Source: Lycocorax pyrrhopterus obiensis (lineage: Eukaryota > Chordata > Aves > Passeriformes > Paradisaeidae). From it: a DNA stretch of 64,000 bases. Where the stretch lies: contig JACSVZ010000001.1 of the NCBI GenBank assembly GCA_014706295.1, forward strand, positions 81,404,237 through 81,468,236. Reading direction: 5' to 3'. Below, in pieces: positions 12,701-26,755 of the stretch. Each line of letters opens with the position of its first letter. Positions within the stretch are counted from its first letter, which is position 1. The notes below the pieces were generated by a model. That model made no database searches. It had not been told where the DNA came from and was given only the letters and a program-made list of their open reading frames with translations. A program made the translations under genes and the position numbers.

Positions 12701-14692
12701 ATGAACCGCGGAAAGAAAACAAAACCCCCCAAAAGGCAGATGGTCAGTGAGTGATGGCAATGACAGAGCAAAAGGAGGAGAGGCACGCCAGCTCCCCAAG
12801 TCAGGCTGGGGGAGGTTTACTAAGATGTTTGGCCATTGAATGAATGTGCATTGTGCAACTACAATTTTGGTGATGAATTCTGCAATTTCACTACAGATAG
12901 AAACTTAGTCTCCACTCCCACGCTGCCCCCCATTCCCCCCCAAAATTATCTTTGAACTCATCACTTACCAACAAGCCTTCGATCAATACCAAAGCAGGCA
13001 AAGCCAGAACGATTAATATTAACGTAAAAGACTTTGTGTCCCATCAGTAATGCTGAAAATATCCAGTTTTCATCTTACACTGTTTTTCCACAATATGCAA
13101 GAAATGAGTGCTCTCCATCCACACACAGAGGTAAAACATTTCAAAGACAGTTTTACAGCTGATAGACTGACGAGTAGCCTCTGACATTTAAATGCAATTT
13201 AGCTTTTTCGCAGTAAAAAATGAAGCTTCCACAGTTTTATGTTCAAAATAAAGCTTACTGGTTAGAAAACTGATGAGTAAAAAATTGATTTCGTAGCTGG
13301 GTAGAAAGCATATAAATCAGACTTTTAAGTGATACAGGCTGTTCCCAGCTTTTGAATACCCTGAAGAGATATTCTGAATTTGCAAAGAGCAAAAATGTTT
13401 AGGCCTCAGAAATTTATCTGCCTTTACTAAAGAGTCACTCAGAAAGATTGCAGTGACTGTTTTCATTAATCAAAAAGGAAAAAAAAATGAAGATATGATT
13501 TTTTTGGGGGGGATATTCAAGTTATTTGATAGTCGTTTCTTTGGTTATCAATGAGGTGCAAAGTAAAATTTTAATCAACTTAGAGGACAATATCATAGCA
13601 ATTATTCATGCATATTTGAATAAAGTAATTTTTGGAGTCAGATGAGGATTCCACCCTAAAATATCTTACAAAATAGTATAAAAATTCTCAGAAAATCAGT
13701 ATGAAAAGTAATTAAAATAAGGTGAAGGAGATAAGCATGAATAAGGAGGCTGGTTGTTGGGGTTCTTCCCAAGGCAGATTTTTTAATAACAATATCATCC
13801 TTTTTTTGTCAGACCAGGTTAAAGTAAATCACATCAATAATTGCTTTGATTTTAGTAATAAAAAGTTCTACTTGACTTCTTGATGCCTACTTCACAACTT
13901 TCTGTTACAAATCAATTTTGGACAGATAACAGGCATTAATTGGGCCATATTTAATCACACTTTCATCTAATAGGCAACACAGACAAGGCTTATTATCTCA
14001 ATCTCCACTTGTCTTTAATTTTACATGTCCTGTAAATATCTACTACCCAATTTATATTGACATGGGGTCAATTTTACAAGCTGGTTGAGAATCAATCAGC
14101 ACGGGAAAAAACATGAAGATTCCAATTTTGAAGTAAAACTCATATTCTTGGACCAATCACTGTTTTCACTTTTTCCACAATGACTTTCCAGCTTGGAAAA
14201 CTCAACCTGGAAAAATGGGCTCAGGTGTCATGTCCAGTACAAAAGATGTGAAACTGAAGTTCAGGTAAGTGTTCTGGTGATAAAGGATGAGAGCCACCAT
14301 CCCCTTCCCTGATGGGTGCAGTGGGACTGACTCTGTTCACCAGACACAGGACAAACCTTGCCCTTTCTCACTAGACAAGACTGACACAAGCTAAGAGTAC
14401 CTTTAGAGATGGGTTCACTGTAACCCTCTTCTTCACGTACTTGGTTCAGTTTTCTTCTCAGCTCTGCTGAATCTCTAAAAACCTCCACAAATACCTGAGA
14501 ATAGTCTCAGCCTCCCCAGCCATGCCGTGGACAGCAGGGTACACAGATACTGCACAACTGGAGACACACAGGGCAACTCTAAAGACAAGTATTACCCTGC
14601 TGAACTGAGCTCATGCTGTCTGAGCAGCCAAATAATCACAGACACCTTCTTGGAAGAGAAGTACTGGCTCAGCAATCCCTCAGACTTGGAAA

Positions 14693-14714
14693 TCAATGGG
14701 AATTTTCCCATTGA
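14693..14714. repeat. Short hairpin, 10-bp arms
   Basis: Arm tcaatgggaa (14693-14702) pairs exactly with ttcccattga (14705-14714) across a 2-nt loop. The wording 'cccattgacttt' resembles a fragment frequent in old amniote repeats, so it may be the remnant of an ancient element, but that is only a resemblance. Confidence 0.6.
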
Positions 14715-16085
14715 CTTTGGTGAGAACAGGGTGGCATCCAGAGCTCAACAACCTAATTACAGGAGTTGTAATTCTCATTAAGCTTCTGCCCAGTCCTGGG
14801 CTTCAGTTGCGCGAGCACCCGGAAGCTGTGAGCCTTCAGGTAAAGGGTAGGGAAGGTGTGCACCCCTGCAGCATCACCACCGTATGCCTGATAACTGACT
14901 GGGAATAACCTTATTTAGTACCCAGGCAAGTGTGGGATTTTCTGTTTTCTTTAAAGAAACAGCGATTTCACATGCAATTATTTTCTTCAGCATGATTTTT
15001 TTTTTCCCTGTTGGTTCAATCTGTTACACACATAGCCAGTGATCCTGTGAACAGCGATGCATGCGAATCATTTTCAGAATGTGTCAAGACCGTACTGCCA
15101 ACATAAATAAGTAGGTGTGTGTATGGGAACAAAGTCATTTTGGGGTAATGATACAACAGGAAAAGCCATCCCCAAGTTTTAATATCCCAAATGTGTTGGG
15201 AAAAAAAAAATCCTGTCTCAAAACCTTAATTTCCCAGAGTAACACTTGGAACGCATTAAAATGTTCAGGTTATTAATATTAATTAATCAATTAATACTTT
15301 TATAATTAATTAATTGCATAGTGCCTGGAGTCCTGGAAAGGGATCTTTATGTGTTGGAATAACAATAAGATGGTATTCTACTCCTGCAGTGTGGGAGGAA
15401 TTTTAAAAGATCACAACTTCTAAAATATTCTTAGCACTTTTGATTCTTCTGCAGAATTAGTCTTTAACATGCATTTGGGTTTTGTAGCCACAGGATGGCA
15501 TTCACTGCTGCTCAAAGGGTCAATAAAATGTAAAATGCGAGCAGAGCTTAGGAAGCATACTTTTTATCTGCGGAAAGGAAATATTTAATGAAAAATGATT
15601 AATATAAATTCACTGCTTTCTACTGATGACAACCATTGATTCAAGAATGCAATACAGAAATCTTAACATGCATAGCCCTTAAGGTTCATGCTCTTACTGC
15701 ATGGGCACCACAGCTCTCAATACATAGATACCTTGCCTGACTCCAGTAAGCTGGGACACTTTAAAAATACAGAGCAGCAATTCCAGTCCGGGATACCAGC
15801 AACTGCATAAAGCACTTCAGTTTCACTTCATTGGTTTACGGAGTCAAAGTCACTCTTTATTGGATTTATACAGGCTCATAATTTACTGTTTATTTTCCCA
15901 TTAGGGCAGTGTATGGGGTAGGTGTTGACACATAGCATACCAACGGGAGGACAGCTGGACAGAACGAATGGCCAAGGTGACCGATAATTGGACTGCAAAT
16001 GTCAAAGAGTGGGGTTGAAAAGACAGGTATATCAACCCACACATACTTTTCCCAGTTGTGAAATGAAAGTTAAGAGCAGGGGCAA

Positions 16086-16610
16086 TCAGCTACTCGCAGT
16101 TAGAATTTAAAGAATTGGGTCTGAAGTCAGTGGCAAGCAGCACCCAATTAATGGCAGTAGAGGCGTCTAAAGCGACTGGTGAAACGACTGGATTTAGAGT
16201 GATGAGCAGGAATGTCAGATGGAGAGACAACCAAGTAATGCTATTAACCTTTGTGAGATTGCCTCGCCAGTAATGTGGTCTGGGGGACAATAAAACACTG
16301 CATGAGACAATATGCCCAATTTGGTAGTTGCAGGACTGATATATGGGAGAAGACGGCAAATTTCCCTGGATTCATTTTACGGGCCTCCAATTAGCCCTCA
16401 CTAGGTGAAGGGAGCGAAAGGAGGAAGCAGAAAGGGTCCCTCTAATGAGTTGCTTTGTTGGTTTGTAGCAGAAAAGATTGAAAAAGTAAAGTTTTAGGAG
16501 CTGCTTTGCTTTTGAGATTGTCTCAGGAGGTGTTAAAGGGGCAGGGTACTTTGTTGCAAATAGCCGTGAGAAAGCTCCTGATTTATGGGAGGTCTTGAAC
16601 AGCACAAGTA
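16086..16610. promoter_or_regulatory. Candidate conserved non-coding element (intronic)
   Basis: This block stands out from the AT-rich intron. It is mixed-composition, non-repetitive sequence with scattered CpGs (gcgtctaaagcgactgg near 16162, cctcgccag near 16262), and minus-strand frames stay open for 89 and 77 codons end to end. The conceptual peptides have no recognisable domain, so it is more likely a constrained enhancer-type element than a gene. The call rests on composition only; no alignment was possible. Confidence 0.3.
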
Positions 16611-19600
16611 CATCCTGTCAGGACCAGAGCAGGAGGCGTGATCCCTCGGCACAGGCAAATCGGGTATGCCAGCCCCATGCACTAGCCCCCACGGTTAGAT
16701 GCTGGGTCACTACTGCCGATGTTTGCTCACCATCTGGAGCCCTGTCTGACACTACCTAGAGATGCTGCCACTGCTCCCTTTGAGAAATTCCATACTAAAT
16801 ATTGACAAACTTGTTCTCCAAAAGTGCATGCAGTTCTAGAAATGGAGTATTAGGAGCAGATCTAACCCACAGATTACTAATATGACAAAACATCTAAAAT
16901 TGATTTACAGGCTTAGTGAGGCAAAGGCAGTTTGTCAGTCATGTGAAGTTCAAGATGCAATTCCTGTTTTGCTTTTTAAGTGTGGTGAACGGGTGCTGAA
17001 TGACCTCTAGAAAACAGAGCACGGATGTGTAATTTATTCAGCTACTACTTTTTAGGCATTCAAGGCCTAGTAGAGTGTATTGCACTCCAGAGAAATCAGG
17101 GGTGTGTCTCCAGTTAGGAAGTCATGAGGTAGCTCTCAGCTATAGCTTGGAGGAGAGGGAAGGCACACCAAATTAGCTCTGCAAGAACTGAACGAGGTAC
17201 TGAAAACACAGCCCACAGCTCTGAGTTGGGTAATTTGCTTTGTCAGGAAGCAGGATAAATGACTGCCTCATGCTGAGCACTGTGCTGCAGCAGCAAGGAT
17301 TTCTTTTGGGACCTGAGAAGCTTGCTGGAAGTTGGGCATCCCGTCCCCACCGTGATCCATCATCAGGCACCCTCCCAGGGCTGCAGAAATAACACATCTT
17401 CTGTACACTTCAGACTTCTTTTTATTAAAAAAGCCACAGCTTTCAATTGATACTTTCACACTGAGAGTCGGATATTATGAGGATTGAATGTCTGAAGAGA
17501 AGGCATTCAAAGAAAGTATTATTTTACTTTTTAAATGTCATTCCCCGGCTGAGGTGCTGCAGTGAAGACTGCACTAAGGCAGTACTTTAGGGGATTGCAA
17601 CAAAAATAGTGAAAGATCCTTAACTGTGCATATACTTGGTAAATGCCAGTGAAAAAGACAGAACAGGCTTTAGTATTCAATTCAATCTCACAAACATATG
17701 TCCAAAGCTACACAGAGAGAGTTTGGGCAGGTCCATTTGAACAACAGGGTTTTGGTGAGGAGGATAAGGACTAAATGCAAATTAACCTCACATGTCAGCT
17801 AATATTTTGATTCCTTCTGCTACAAATTATGGTCTATTGAGACCAAGCTAACACACATCTCTCACTGCCTTCTGTCCCTCTCAGTCAACAGAAACCATGC
17901 CATTTTGGCATACTTTTTGATGTATCAGATAATAAAGCATTATCTCTGCTTAGCTAAAATGTGTGGTCTAAAATTTATGATTTTGCAGAAATTTTCTAAG
18001 TGGTTTTTAAACTGTGGTCAAGTGTTGGGGTTTTAAAATAGCGTGGCAATGTAAAATCATGTGTTTATATTCTCCTTGGTTTTTTTTTCCCAAGAAAGTC
18101 TTTAAAATAACTGTCTGAGGGTCAAGAACACATGTTTTAGTTCATACAACACCTTAAAAATTATCTGGATGGACAGTGGAAGGAAACAAGTTTCAAAGAG
18201 AAAACCAGATATATTTGAGGCTCTGGAAGAAAATATTAAGTTATTTACTGGTATCTGGATTAAAGAAAACATGCTGGGTCTCAGAAAAGTTGAAGCCATA
18301 AATTGGCAGACTGCTATTAGCAATATTTGTATTTTTTACTTTCCCAGGGAATGTGAGAAAAAATAACTCATTATTTTGATTCTGACATTTTTGCTCTCAA
18401 GTGCTCATGTTAATCCTTGCTTTTGAATATTTAGAATATTCCTTGCCAAAGAAAGTATTATTTTTTGCCAAACCATAAAATGTACTCTAGGACTGCTATG
18501 ATAACATTTTCAATGTCTCTGTATCATGAGAGATTACCAAACAGCAATATTACATTTGAGAATGATGAGATTAATCTGTTTCTTGACAACTGAAATTTGT
18601 TAGACTGTGAAAAGAGAATTACCGGTTTCGAGGGCAGATTTCTTTGCACTTGATGCTTCAGGGTCTTTGTACTTTTCTGTTCAAATCATATCTTCATAAA
18701 AAGAAAAATAACTGTTTGGTCTCTGATTATTATCAAGTTGAAGTCAGATAATAAAAACATTAGGATTCTTATGTTCTGTGATAATATATTTAGAGACAAA
18801 AAAAGTGTCAATTATGCTTAGTAAACTGATTCTCAACCCGATTACAGGTTTTCTTATCTCTAGGTATCTAGTAAATACCTTAATTTGTGTCATGTTACAA
18901 ATTATGCTGAGAACTCCAATCTTATTTCAGCACATTTCACACAATGATGCACATTTGCCATAACAAATTATTTTGAAAATTGACAAAAAACCCCAAAACC
19001 CACAATTTTTTCAAACTACCATGATTTTGCTTGACATTTTCCTATCCTGTCCATTATATCTTTCTTGCTCAACATGAATGTTTAAGGATTATACGGTGGA
19101 GGGACAGTGTGGTGATGTGGGAAAGATCTGAAAGATCAGAAAAAGAGGGAAAATACAGTATATTGAAGGACATCACAGGCTGCAGTGAGAAGACTGTGAG
19201 ATGTGATGAGGCTCAAAGAAAATGCTGTATGTTCACTGTATACTGGGAAAAGGTTCTCACCAAGTGCACGGACTGGTGGGGGCAGTTTTGTGGAATGCTG
19301 AGTTTTTAGTGTATCACCAGTACTGGAAATTATAAACCCCTGAATAATAAGAGCACTAAGATGGGAAAGACAAAAAAAAACCAAAAAAAATCAGGGCACA
19401 GAGCACTGACAAAATCCAGATGACGTCACTCTAGATTGACAGTTTGACTCAATGGATTGGACCTCAAGAATAAAGATTATCTTCACCATCATGGTAAAAA
19501 GGCAGCTGTAGGGAAAATGGTAAAATCTAAAAGAACTTGCAAAAGGAAAAGAGCTGTTCCAGTTACTCCCTTGTGGAGAGGCTGCCTGTAAGCCAAAGAG

Positions 19601-22600
19601 CTCACAAGTGAAGATGATCTGGGGAAGGGACAGCTTAAGCAGTGGGTGTCCTGGGAACCATCTCCAGCCAGACTCCACGGTCACTGCAGCAGCCTGTGAT
19701 CAAAGAGTATGGGGCAAACCAACCCAAAGGCCACTCAGGACAAAGGAACTGGAGATTTACTGCTGGGATCCCTACACGATGTATTGCTGGGTGGTTGGAT
19801 TCGGTGCGTGTAAATGATGGTGGCAAGTGAAGTTGCTGGCAAAAAAATCCCAGAAACAACTTTTTTTAGCAATAACAAGCCTGAATTTGGAACAGCTGAG
19901 TACAGATCACCCTGGGAGAAAGAACAAATGGATGCAAATCTTGTTTAAGGGCAGTTTTCTAAACGATGGATTAATTAAAAGGCGTACTAGGATTTCCTAT
20001 GCCCAGAAAGGATTTGGTACAGATGCAGTGCATTCCTAACTGAGGAAGAAGATGCTCCCCTGCCTTAAACGCAACTCTCAGCTTAGTCTTAGCTTTGAAG
20101 GCAGAAAAACGAGACCTCTGGAAAACGTGTGTGTGTGCATGCATGTTTGTGTGCTCAAACTTTACAGACACAAATTAACAATCTGGCAGCTGATGGGTAT
20201 TACACATGCTACAAAAATCATGGTATAGCACCAAAGCAGACATGCTTCACATAACACAAAGGCTCTGTATAGCTAAAATAGATTCAAATCATGTGAAAGA
20301 TTTCCTGTGGCTTCTGCAGAAGATTATAACATTGGTACATTCATAAAAAAATGTGAAGATTTAGCAAAGCAGTGCACCCTGCACAATGACTCTTTGTTTC
20401 ACCAAGCATGGAGCCTGGCAAAAGAGACACCCTGAAAGAGTATATCCAACCAATTTGGGCCTGGTAGGTGGGCTTCAGCCCATGAAAAACGGAGCTACAG
20501 ATCTTAAGAAACATACAATGAAGAAAAAACCTGTTAGCCCTGAGCTAATCTATGAGCTAATCCCTCAGTGAGAAAGCAACTTTAGACCAAACTTCTAAAT
20601 CCTGACTGAGAAGAAAAGCTTGATATAGATTAACCACAGAACTTGCCTGCACAAGCTTAGCATGAGGAATGATTTATAAAACAAGAAAGAAGACCACTAA
20701 TACATCCCTCTCTGTTTCAACAGCATTTAACACATGGGTGCAGACCAAATTTTCGAAGCATCCAATAATACTTGATGTTTTAATAATACTTTTTCACCCA
20801 TTTGCATTGATCTAATGCTCTGCCATCTCATAGTTCTGCAAACAGAAGAGAGAGGTATATTTTGAATATATTTTAAATTGCTTTTCGCTCTTTTATTCAC
20901 TCACCGATTTCCAACACACCTGGGGATGTGCAGCCATGGGCACCAATGTTGAATTCTTTTATCCTTGGATTATTAGGGATAAATTTAGGAAAATCATTGC
21001 TACTGAAGCCAGACTAAGCACACCACTCAGGATAAGCAAAGGAATTGAGCTAGCCCCCAGCATACTACTTTCCCCTCTCCACAGAGACATCACGTATGTC
21101 TTAATATAATGCTAGTTAATCATAAGGTAACTTTCTTGCACTACTCCCTGATGCTGAGTCCAGTGAGATTTTAATTAGGGCCAGAGGGTCCAGGAAGTGC
21201 TGATACACCTCTAGGCTCCCAGCAGATACTCAGAACCTTGCATGGTTGCTGACCGCAGGCTGGATTTCCTTCCTGGCACAATTGCATCTTGTCTGTTATG
21301 CCTTTAAAAGATTTGGAAAATGCCCGATAAGACAACACACAAAATCTATATGCTGAATATCTCCTTCCATGCTTCCATGCTATGAGATGCTTAGAGCCAA
21401 GACCTGCTGCTAGAATGCTGTGGGTCAACAAGGAAAATTCTAAAAGAGGCATTTGATGCCCAGCATGAAAAAGCCAACAGAGCTGTGCTTTGCAGATATT
21501 GATTTCTTCATTTCATGACCCAATGGTTCAGGTCAGTGATTCATGAAATCTGTAAAACAAGCTCCCTCCCTCCGCAAATGTCAGATATATGCAAATCATG
21601 CCTTGACTAAGGCAAAGCTCTAGGCAATCAGAAATGTGATTTTTCTAGTAAGACACAATCACCATGGTAGACAGCAGTGTGTGAACCAAAGCCCTAGCCC
21701 TGGATGACTCTGATCTTGCCACGCTCTTCAAAACATGAACCTGAACGAGCACCTGCAAAATCATCTGTATTTTTATACTGGGACAGGTTTTCATCTAAAC
21801 AGGTAATCAGTTTTTTTATCCTGCATCATAATACCAATTGTTCCCTGCCCACTTCTAGCAGACTCACTGTCCAGCAAAACATGATTTTGTAAAAAATGTA
21901 TTTGGGGCAGTATTCCACTGTAGATGGTGAATCTCTCATCATATGTCAGTGAACTGGGAAAATCAAATCTTTTCCATGAGCTGAGGAGGGAATAAATAAT
22001 GTATGAGCTGTGCTTTCTTATTTTAATACCAAGTAAATTAACACAAGCTTAGACTACATCTATAGAAGGTCTGTAAGCTATCTGGCTCATTCCTATAATC
22101 GTCAAGCACTCACAACAAAACCCACAATTTTGCATATTGAGTTATGAAGATTTTTTACTTAGGCAGCTCATTAAAGACAGAAAAGAGGACTGCTTTTCTT
22201 CATTACTATTGGTATCCCAAATCAATAAAATGGATTAACCGAACAAGTGTGAGATTTTTAAGGCTGGAGTGAAATCCTGCCATGTAAGAACTTCCAAACA
22301 GTATCAGATTAACTGGATGGCTTAAACACTCTCCAAGAGAGGCCAGAATCAGATACTATGATATAAATGATGCACTAATTTAACTGTCAGCAGCGTATTT
22401 GTCCTTGACATCATCCTGTTGTTAGCACGTGCAAAACATTTTTAAGAGAATCAGACTAATCTTGAGAAAGTTAAAAGAATGAGATTAATATTATCTAAAA
22501 AAAAAAAAAATTGAAATCAGCCATTAGCATAAAGCAAAAAAGTAAACCAAGAGCCTCAGGGTTGACTTAAAAGTCTACAAATTTTATGGAAATGTCACAG

Positions 22601-23594
22601 ACATTCTTTGCACATCCAGTCTCTGAAGGCTATTGGTATTTCATTGAATAACTGAAATGAGCTGAGGGTCACTGTCACTATTTGATATACACAGACCCAT
22701 TCCTGCCCTTCTGCTTTGGTACATATATCGTGTCATCAGAATTGTGGGCACATTTTCCAATGGCTACCTGAATTTAACATGGAATACTAAGGACTTTAAA
22801 CACACAATTTTTTTTTTTAATCCAACCTTAATTTGCCTCATTATTATAAATTTATAAAGAGATATATTTTTTCTTATTTAATAAGAAAACAGAATTAAGA
22901 TTCCACATGCATGAAGAAAAGTGTTATTAAATTCAGTTTTCCCAATGCTTAGGCTCTGTCACTTGTGTTACTTCTCAAGACGTTATCTAAAATAATGGGA
23001 CATTTGGGAGCTATTGAAATCTGCAGTAATAAAAGAGAGTAATCCGTAAAAACACGATGCCTTAATTATTTTGCTGCTTAAATATCTGTTCATATCTCCT
23101 GCACAGAGACCACTTCCTTTACAATGGAATTAGTAATATTTTCAGTGATGCACTTGATAATTCATCATCTTATCAGATCACATAAGTTAGAGACAACAGT
23201 CTAGCTGAGGAGACCACTTATCACTGCAGACAGATGAATCCCACCAGGACTTTTCCCATATTTTGCTGTGTAAGACTTTCTGCCCGAATACACATGAGAA
23301 GCAGTGTGCAATGTCATATGTAAATCTGCCTCCGAAAGATAGTTTTAACCTCCAGTCACCTCCTGCCTTTGGAAAGTTGTTGCCTGTTTCTGAAAACAGC
23401 AGCCGAAGAACACAGGATGCAGGACGGAAACCTGCATCACGGGGTGAGTGAGCTCAGCTTGTGCCTCTTAAGTCTGAACCTCGTGTCTCTGCTAGATCTG
23501 CCACCACACTGGCCAGGTGGATTTCCCCTCTGCTGACAGCCCCATGGAGAGGTAATATGAGATGAATATGTTTTTGATTTTCTTTAGAACTGTT
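16611..23594. other. Intronic stretch with no supported gene
   Basis: Nothing coding is supported here. It includes a 14-A run at 22497-22510 and a gtgtgtgtgtgcatgcatg patch near 20128. The segment 19600-19850 is somewhat GC-richer with overlapping short frames on both strands, but I recognise no element. No CR1 tail was seen. Confidence 0.55.
22497..22510. repeat. Poly-A run (14)
   Basis: An uninterrupted run of 14 A. No LINE or processed transcript is recognisable upstream, so it is treated as a simple tract. Confidence 0.85.
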
Positions 23595-23677
23595 TGTTTT
23601 CTTCCCTTTCTTTCCTCCCCACCCTCCTTCTCTTCTTTTCCCCTTTCTTTCCTTTTTTCCTTTTCTTTTTTCCCCTT
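23595..23677 (+). repeat. Polypyrimidine tract (~83 bp)
   Basis: It is almost pure C/T on the plus strand, purine-rich in the transcript sense, broken by one A near 23621. Such mirror-like homopurine/homopyrimidine tracts can adopt triplex (H-DNA) structure. The lysine/glutamate-rich minus-strand frame across it is a composition artefact. Confidence 0.9.
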
Positions 23678-24469
23678 AACTTTGAAGCTGACATTAAAGT
23701 TCAGTGTGTCACCATTTGAAGATGACATTGATACATCTTTGTCTTTTTAGAAAGCTGCCTCCATAAAACAACTGTTCAACTAGAAATACTTTCAAGTGTC
23801 TTAGAAATAATCAAAATAGTTCTCTTATTTCCAGCAAGCACAACCAGTAATACTTCTCAAACTCAAGATGAAAAGAAGAGGCTGTTTACCTATTTTTTAA
23901 ACTTCCCTTGCATTTTCTGATAGGCTTCAGTGTTAAAAAAGGGAAAGGCATGTGCCTTTGGAGTCATTTAAACCTCAGACAAAATGTTCAATCAGACACA
24001 CTGCCTCATTTTTACACCATCACCAGCATGTCACTGAGAAAAAATGCAGCTTTCTCTGCCAAATGTGGGCAATGCTAAAGAACCATGAAACAAATGCTTA
24101 CACAGACTTGTAATCCAGGATTTAAGCGATCAATGTGCTGTAGAGCACTATTCAGCTACATAAACCCAATGAACTTCAGCTTTTGTACTTCTCCTGTAAA
24201 AATATACATGAGCATATTGCCACACAGCTGCCTATATACTTCAGAAAATGTTGCACTTTCTCACAAAGGACCACTGACTTCAGGCATCGCCACTAGCAAA
24301 GGCTACAGCCCAAATGAGCATGCTCAACAGCAAAACAAAGTTAAATTTGTGAAGTTCTTGTGTGGGAGATGCTGGAGGAAACGAGGAGGATGGTGGAGAA
24401 CACAGGCTGGTCCAATGCTGAACCACCAGTGTGGTGTTTGTGGGAAGAACTGAGAGGAAGTGCTATTTT

Positions 24470-24730
24470 TAAATGCCACTTTGCGAGTTTTTAAACTCCT
24501 TCTCCCCTGCAAACTGTGGCCATAAACTTTCCGGCAGCAACTTCCCCTGCGATATTCTGGACCAAATTCCAAGTGGAATAAAATTATAATCCCTCCATCA
24601 ACATTCCCCTCACATTTACAACTCCCCATTAAATGAGTGGAAATTTGAATTCTTTTTAGAAGGCTCCAATTACAGCAGATTATCATGTTTCCCTCTAATT
24701 ACTGCATATAAATACATGCCATGTAACACA
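24470..24730. promoter_or_regulatory. Candidate conserved non-coding element (intronic)
   Basis: Non-repetitive sequence with isolated CpGs (ttgcgag, ttccggcag, ctgcgatatt) set among TAAT/ATTA-rich words (cattaaatgag, ctaattactgcatataaat), a mix often seen in developmental enhancers. Both strands stay open for about 120 codons across 24085-24686, but neither product is recognisable. This is an inference from composition only. Confidence 0.25.
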
Positions 24731-26700
24731 GTTTATTGCACCCTTAGTGGACTTACAGTAAACAGAAACCAATATGCTTCATTCAGCCCATGTATTTTGA
24801 CACTCACATCAGATTTAGCAATTTTTCTTCATTACAACCCCTTGCACTGTCACTGCCATCCTTCTCAGTGCTGTGCTTGAGCAGTGCAGCAGGAAGATTG
24901 ATGAAGCTTGTGTACACTGATTTGTGACAAAAGCAGGGCACTTGAGAGGCACTGTTACCATTCTGATAGCACTAAGCTGGCTAAAAATTAGCTGCACTAA
25001 GCCAATACTCTGCTCCCACTTCTCCTCCTCTTCAATTAGGGTACATGACTTGGACCTTTAAAGGCTAAGGCTGCTGTAACATTATTTTTAAATCGATTGC
25101 CTTCAGTTGCTTTGTCACTTCTGAAGAGATTTAAAGTTCTGACCATGCTTATTAACAGCTACTTTTATTCTTTAGAGACACTTTGAATAGACAAGTTTTT
25201 CACCATGACAAATGTTAAAAGATATTTTCTGAATGAATCTACAGTGGCAAATTTAAATAGCTATTTTAGTGTTTTGGAGGAACAGATACTATGGATACAA
25301 TTTTCAAAACAGGCTAAATGTCTGAAGAGCCCACACAACATGTGCTCATCAGGGAGAGACTAAACAGCCTCAGCACTTTAAAAGCACCAACTTATATTCC
25401 ATTATCAAGAGGATGGAGAGGTCATCTCTCGCTACAGACAATTCATCCCTTCAATCATGAAGTTTCAAAGACTGTTGCTAGAACTGCAGACTGAAGCCTG
25501 TAACTCTTCTGGCCCATTCTTTTGCTAAACACAGGTCTTGACACAGCAATTCCCAACAAGATGAACTGCTCAGTGGTGGGTGCATTTTTCAGAGGCTTTC
25601 TGTGCTGGAAGCATAAGTAATAAAGCCTCTGCAACAGAGTGTTTAGAAACTGCTCAGGGTAAGAAAAACGTGCTCAGATCCACTTTCTGGGCTGAATGTG
25701 CAAGTCAGTGAACTGTAGCCTGGATTCAACAATCCTCCCCCATGATTTTGCACGTATACACTGGAAAGCAGACCAGGAACTATTCATGTTCTGGACATCT
25801 CAGAATCAGCTGACACCACACAAGGGTGCAGATCCTGCATGAAATGGTTTAATTTTTATGCTTATTATCGGACCTCCACCACTCCTGCAGCTGTCTGCAT
25901 AAAATCACACAGCAAAATCATTAGAGTTCGTAAAACTGTCAACCAGCATTAGGAGGCATCTACAAAAACTGTGGGCAGAAAAAACCAGCCAGACTGTTTT
26001 TGTGGGTTTTTTTCCATAGCTCAAACTGCACTAACATCCTCCACTTCTAGCTTCTTCTTTCTAGCAAGTTACAGTAATACAAGAAGAGGGAGTAAAGCGC
26101 TTACACAAAAGTCATTAGAAGACAACACATATCCAGAAAATGGAGGAAGTAAAAGAAGGAAAGAAGAGGATAATGTATTCAATTATTGAAAGAAAATAAA
26201 GCCAAATCACCTGAAACTTGCACCTCACTTGGAAATACATCACTATTCTCATTCACTTGCAAAGCAAGCAGGTAGCTCTCAGGATTACCTTTCCTCTTTC
26301 AGATTGTTATTTAAATACTCCATCCCAACTACAAAATCTTTGAGAAAGTCTGTGAAATGGACAAACGCTTTTGTCTTGCTTCATGTGAGAAAGTAATGTA
26401 ATCAAGTGGTCATTTTCCTCCTGTTTCAGGCAGATCTATTCCATTAATAAGAATCCACTAAAGCAAGAGACCATCCTGTGTAAAATCCAGTGATGTCCAA
26501 TTTAAACCTTAGCAGCAAAATTCTACCTGATAACAAGCACAGAATACAAGTTGCAGCTTTGCAAGGCATTATAAATGTCTCAGAAAAAAATTAAGCCCTC
26601 AACTTGGGAGCTTAAAAAAACCAGCATTGACAATGACACAACCAATGAAAAACCTGGAAGAAGCAATTATTTTTTTCCCCTCCTTCCAAAATGCCAAAAC

Positions 26701-26755
26701 GAACAAACAAAAAACCGAACAAACAAAAAACCAAACAAACAATACCCAAACGATA
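26701..26755 (+). repeat. A/C-rich minisatellite with 16-bp unit
   Basis: Two exact 16-bp copies of gaacaaacaaaaaacc (26701-26716 and 26717-26732) are followed by a degenerate third starting aaacaaacaatacc. Similar acaaac words extend slightly on both sides. Confidence 0.85.

Larger units (their letters stand above)
8377..16085. other. Intronic stretch with no supported gene or recognised transposon
   Basis: This is AT-rich intron. It holds a small GGAA tract (9751-9773), a T-rich run near 12490-12500, an AT/TAAT-rich patch around 15275-15315 built from aattaatt motifs, and a short hairpin at 14693-14714. A slightly GC-richer segment occurs at 12530-12800. Open frames such as 11749-12093 and 14527-14781 show no domain. 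No CR1 tail or SINE was recognised. Confidence 0.6.

Noticed and set aside
19031..19859. Possible endogenous retrovirus LTR or old gene fragment in a GC-richer patch with overlapping frames
   Set aside because: No TG...CA ends, primer-binding site, polypurine tract or retroviral motif could be identified.
23492..23728. Lysine/glutamate-rich 78-codon frame on the minus strand
   Set aside because: It is a translation of the homopyrimidine tract, hence a composition artefact.
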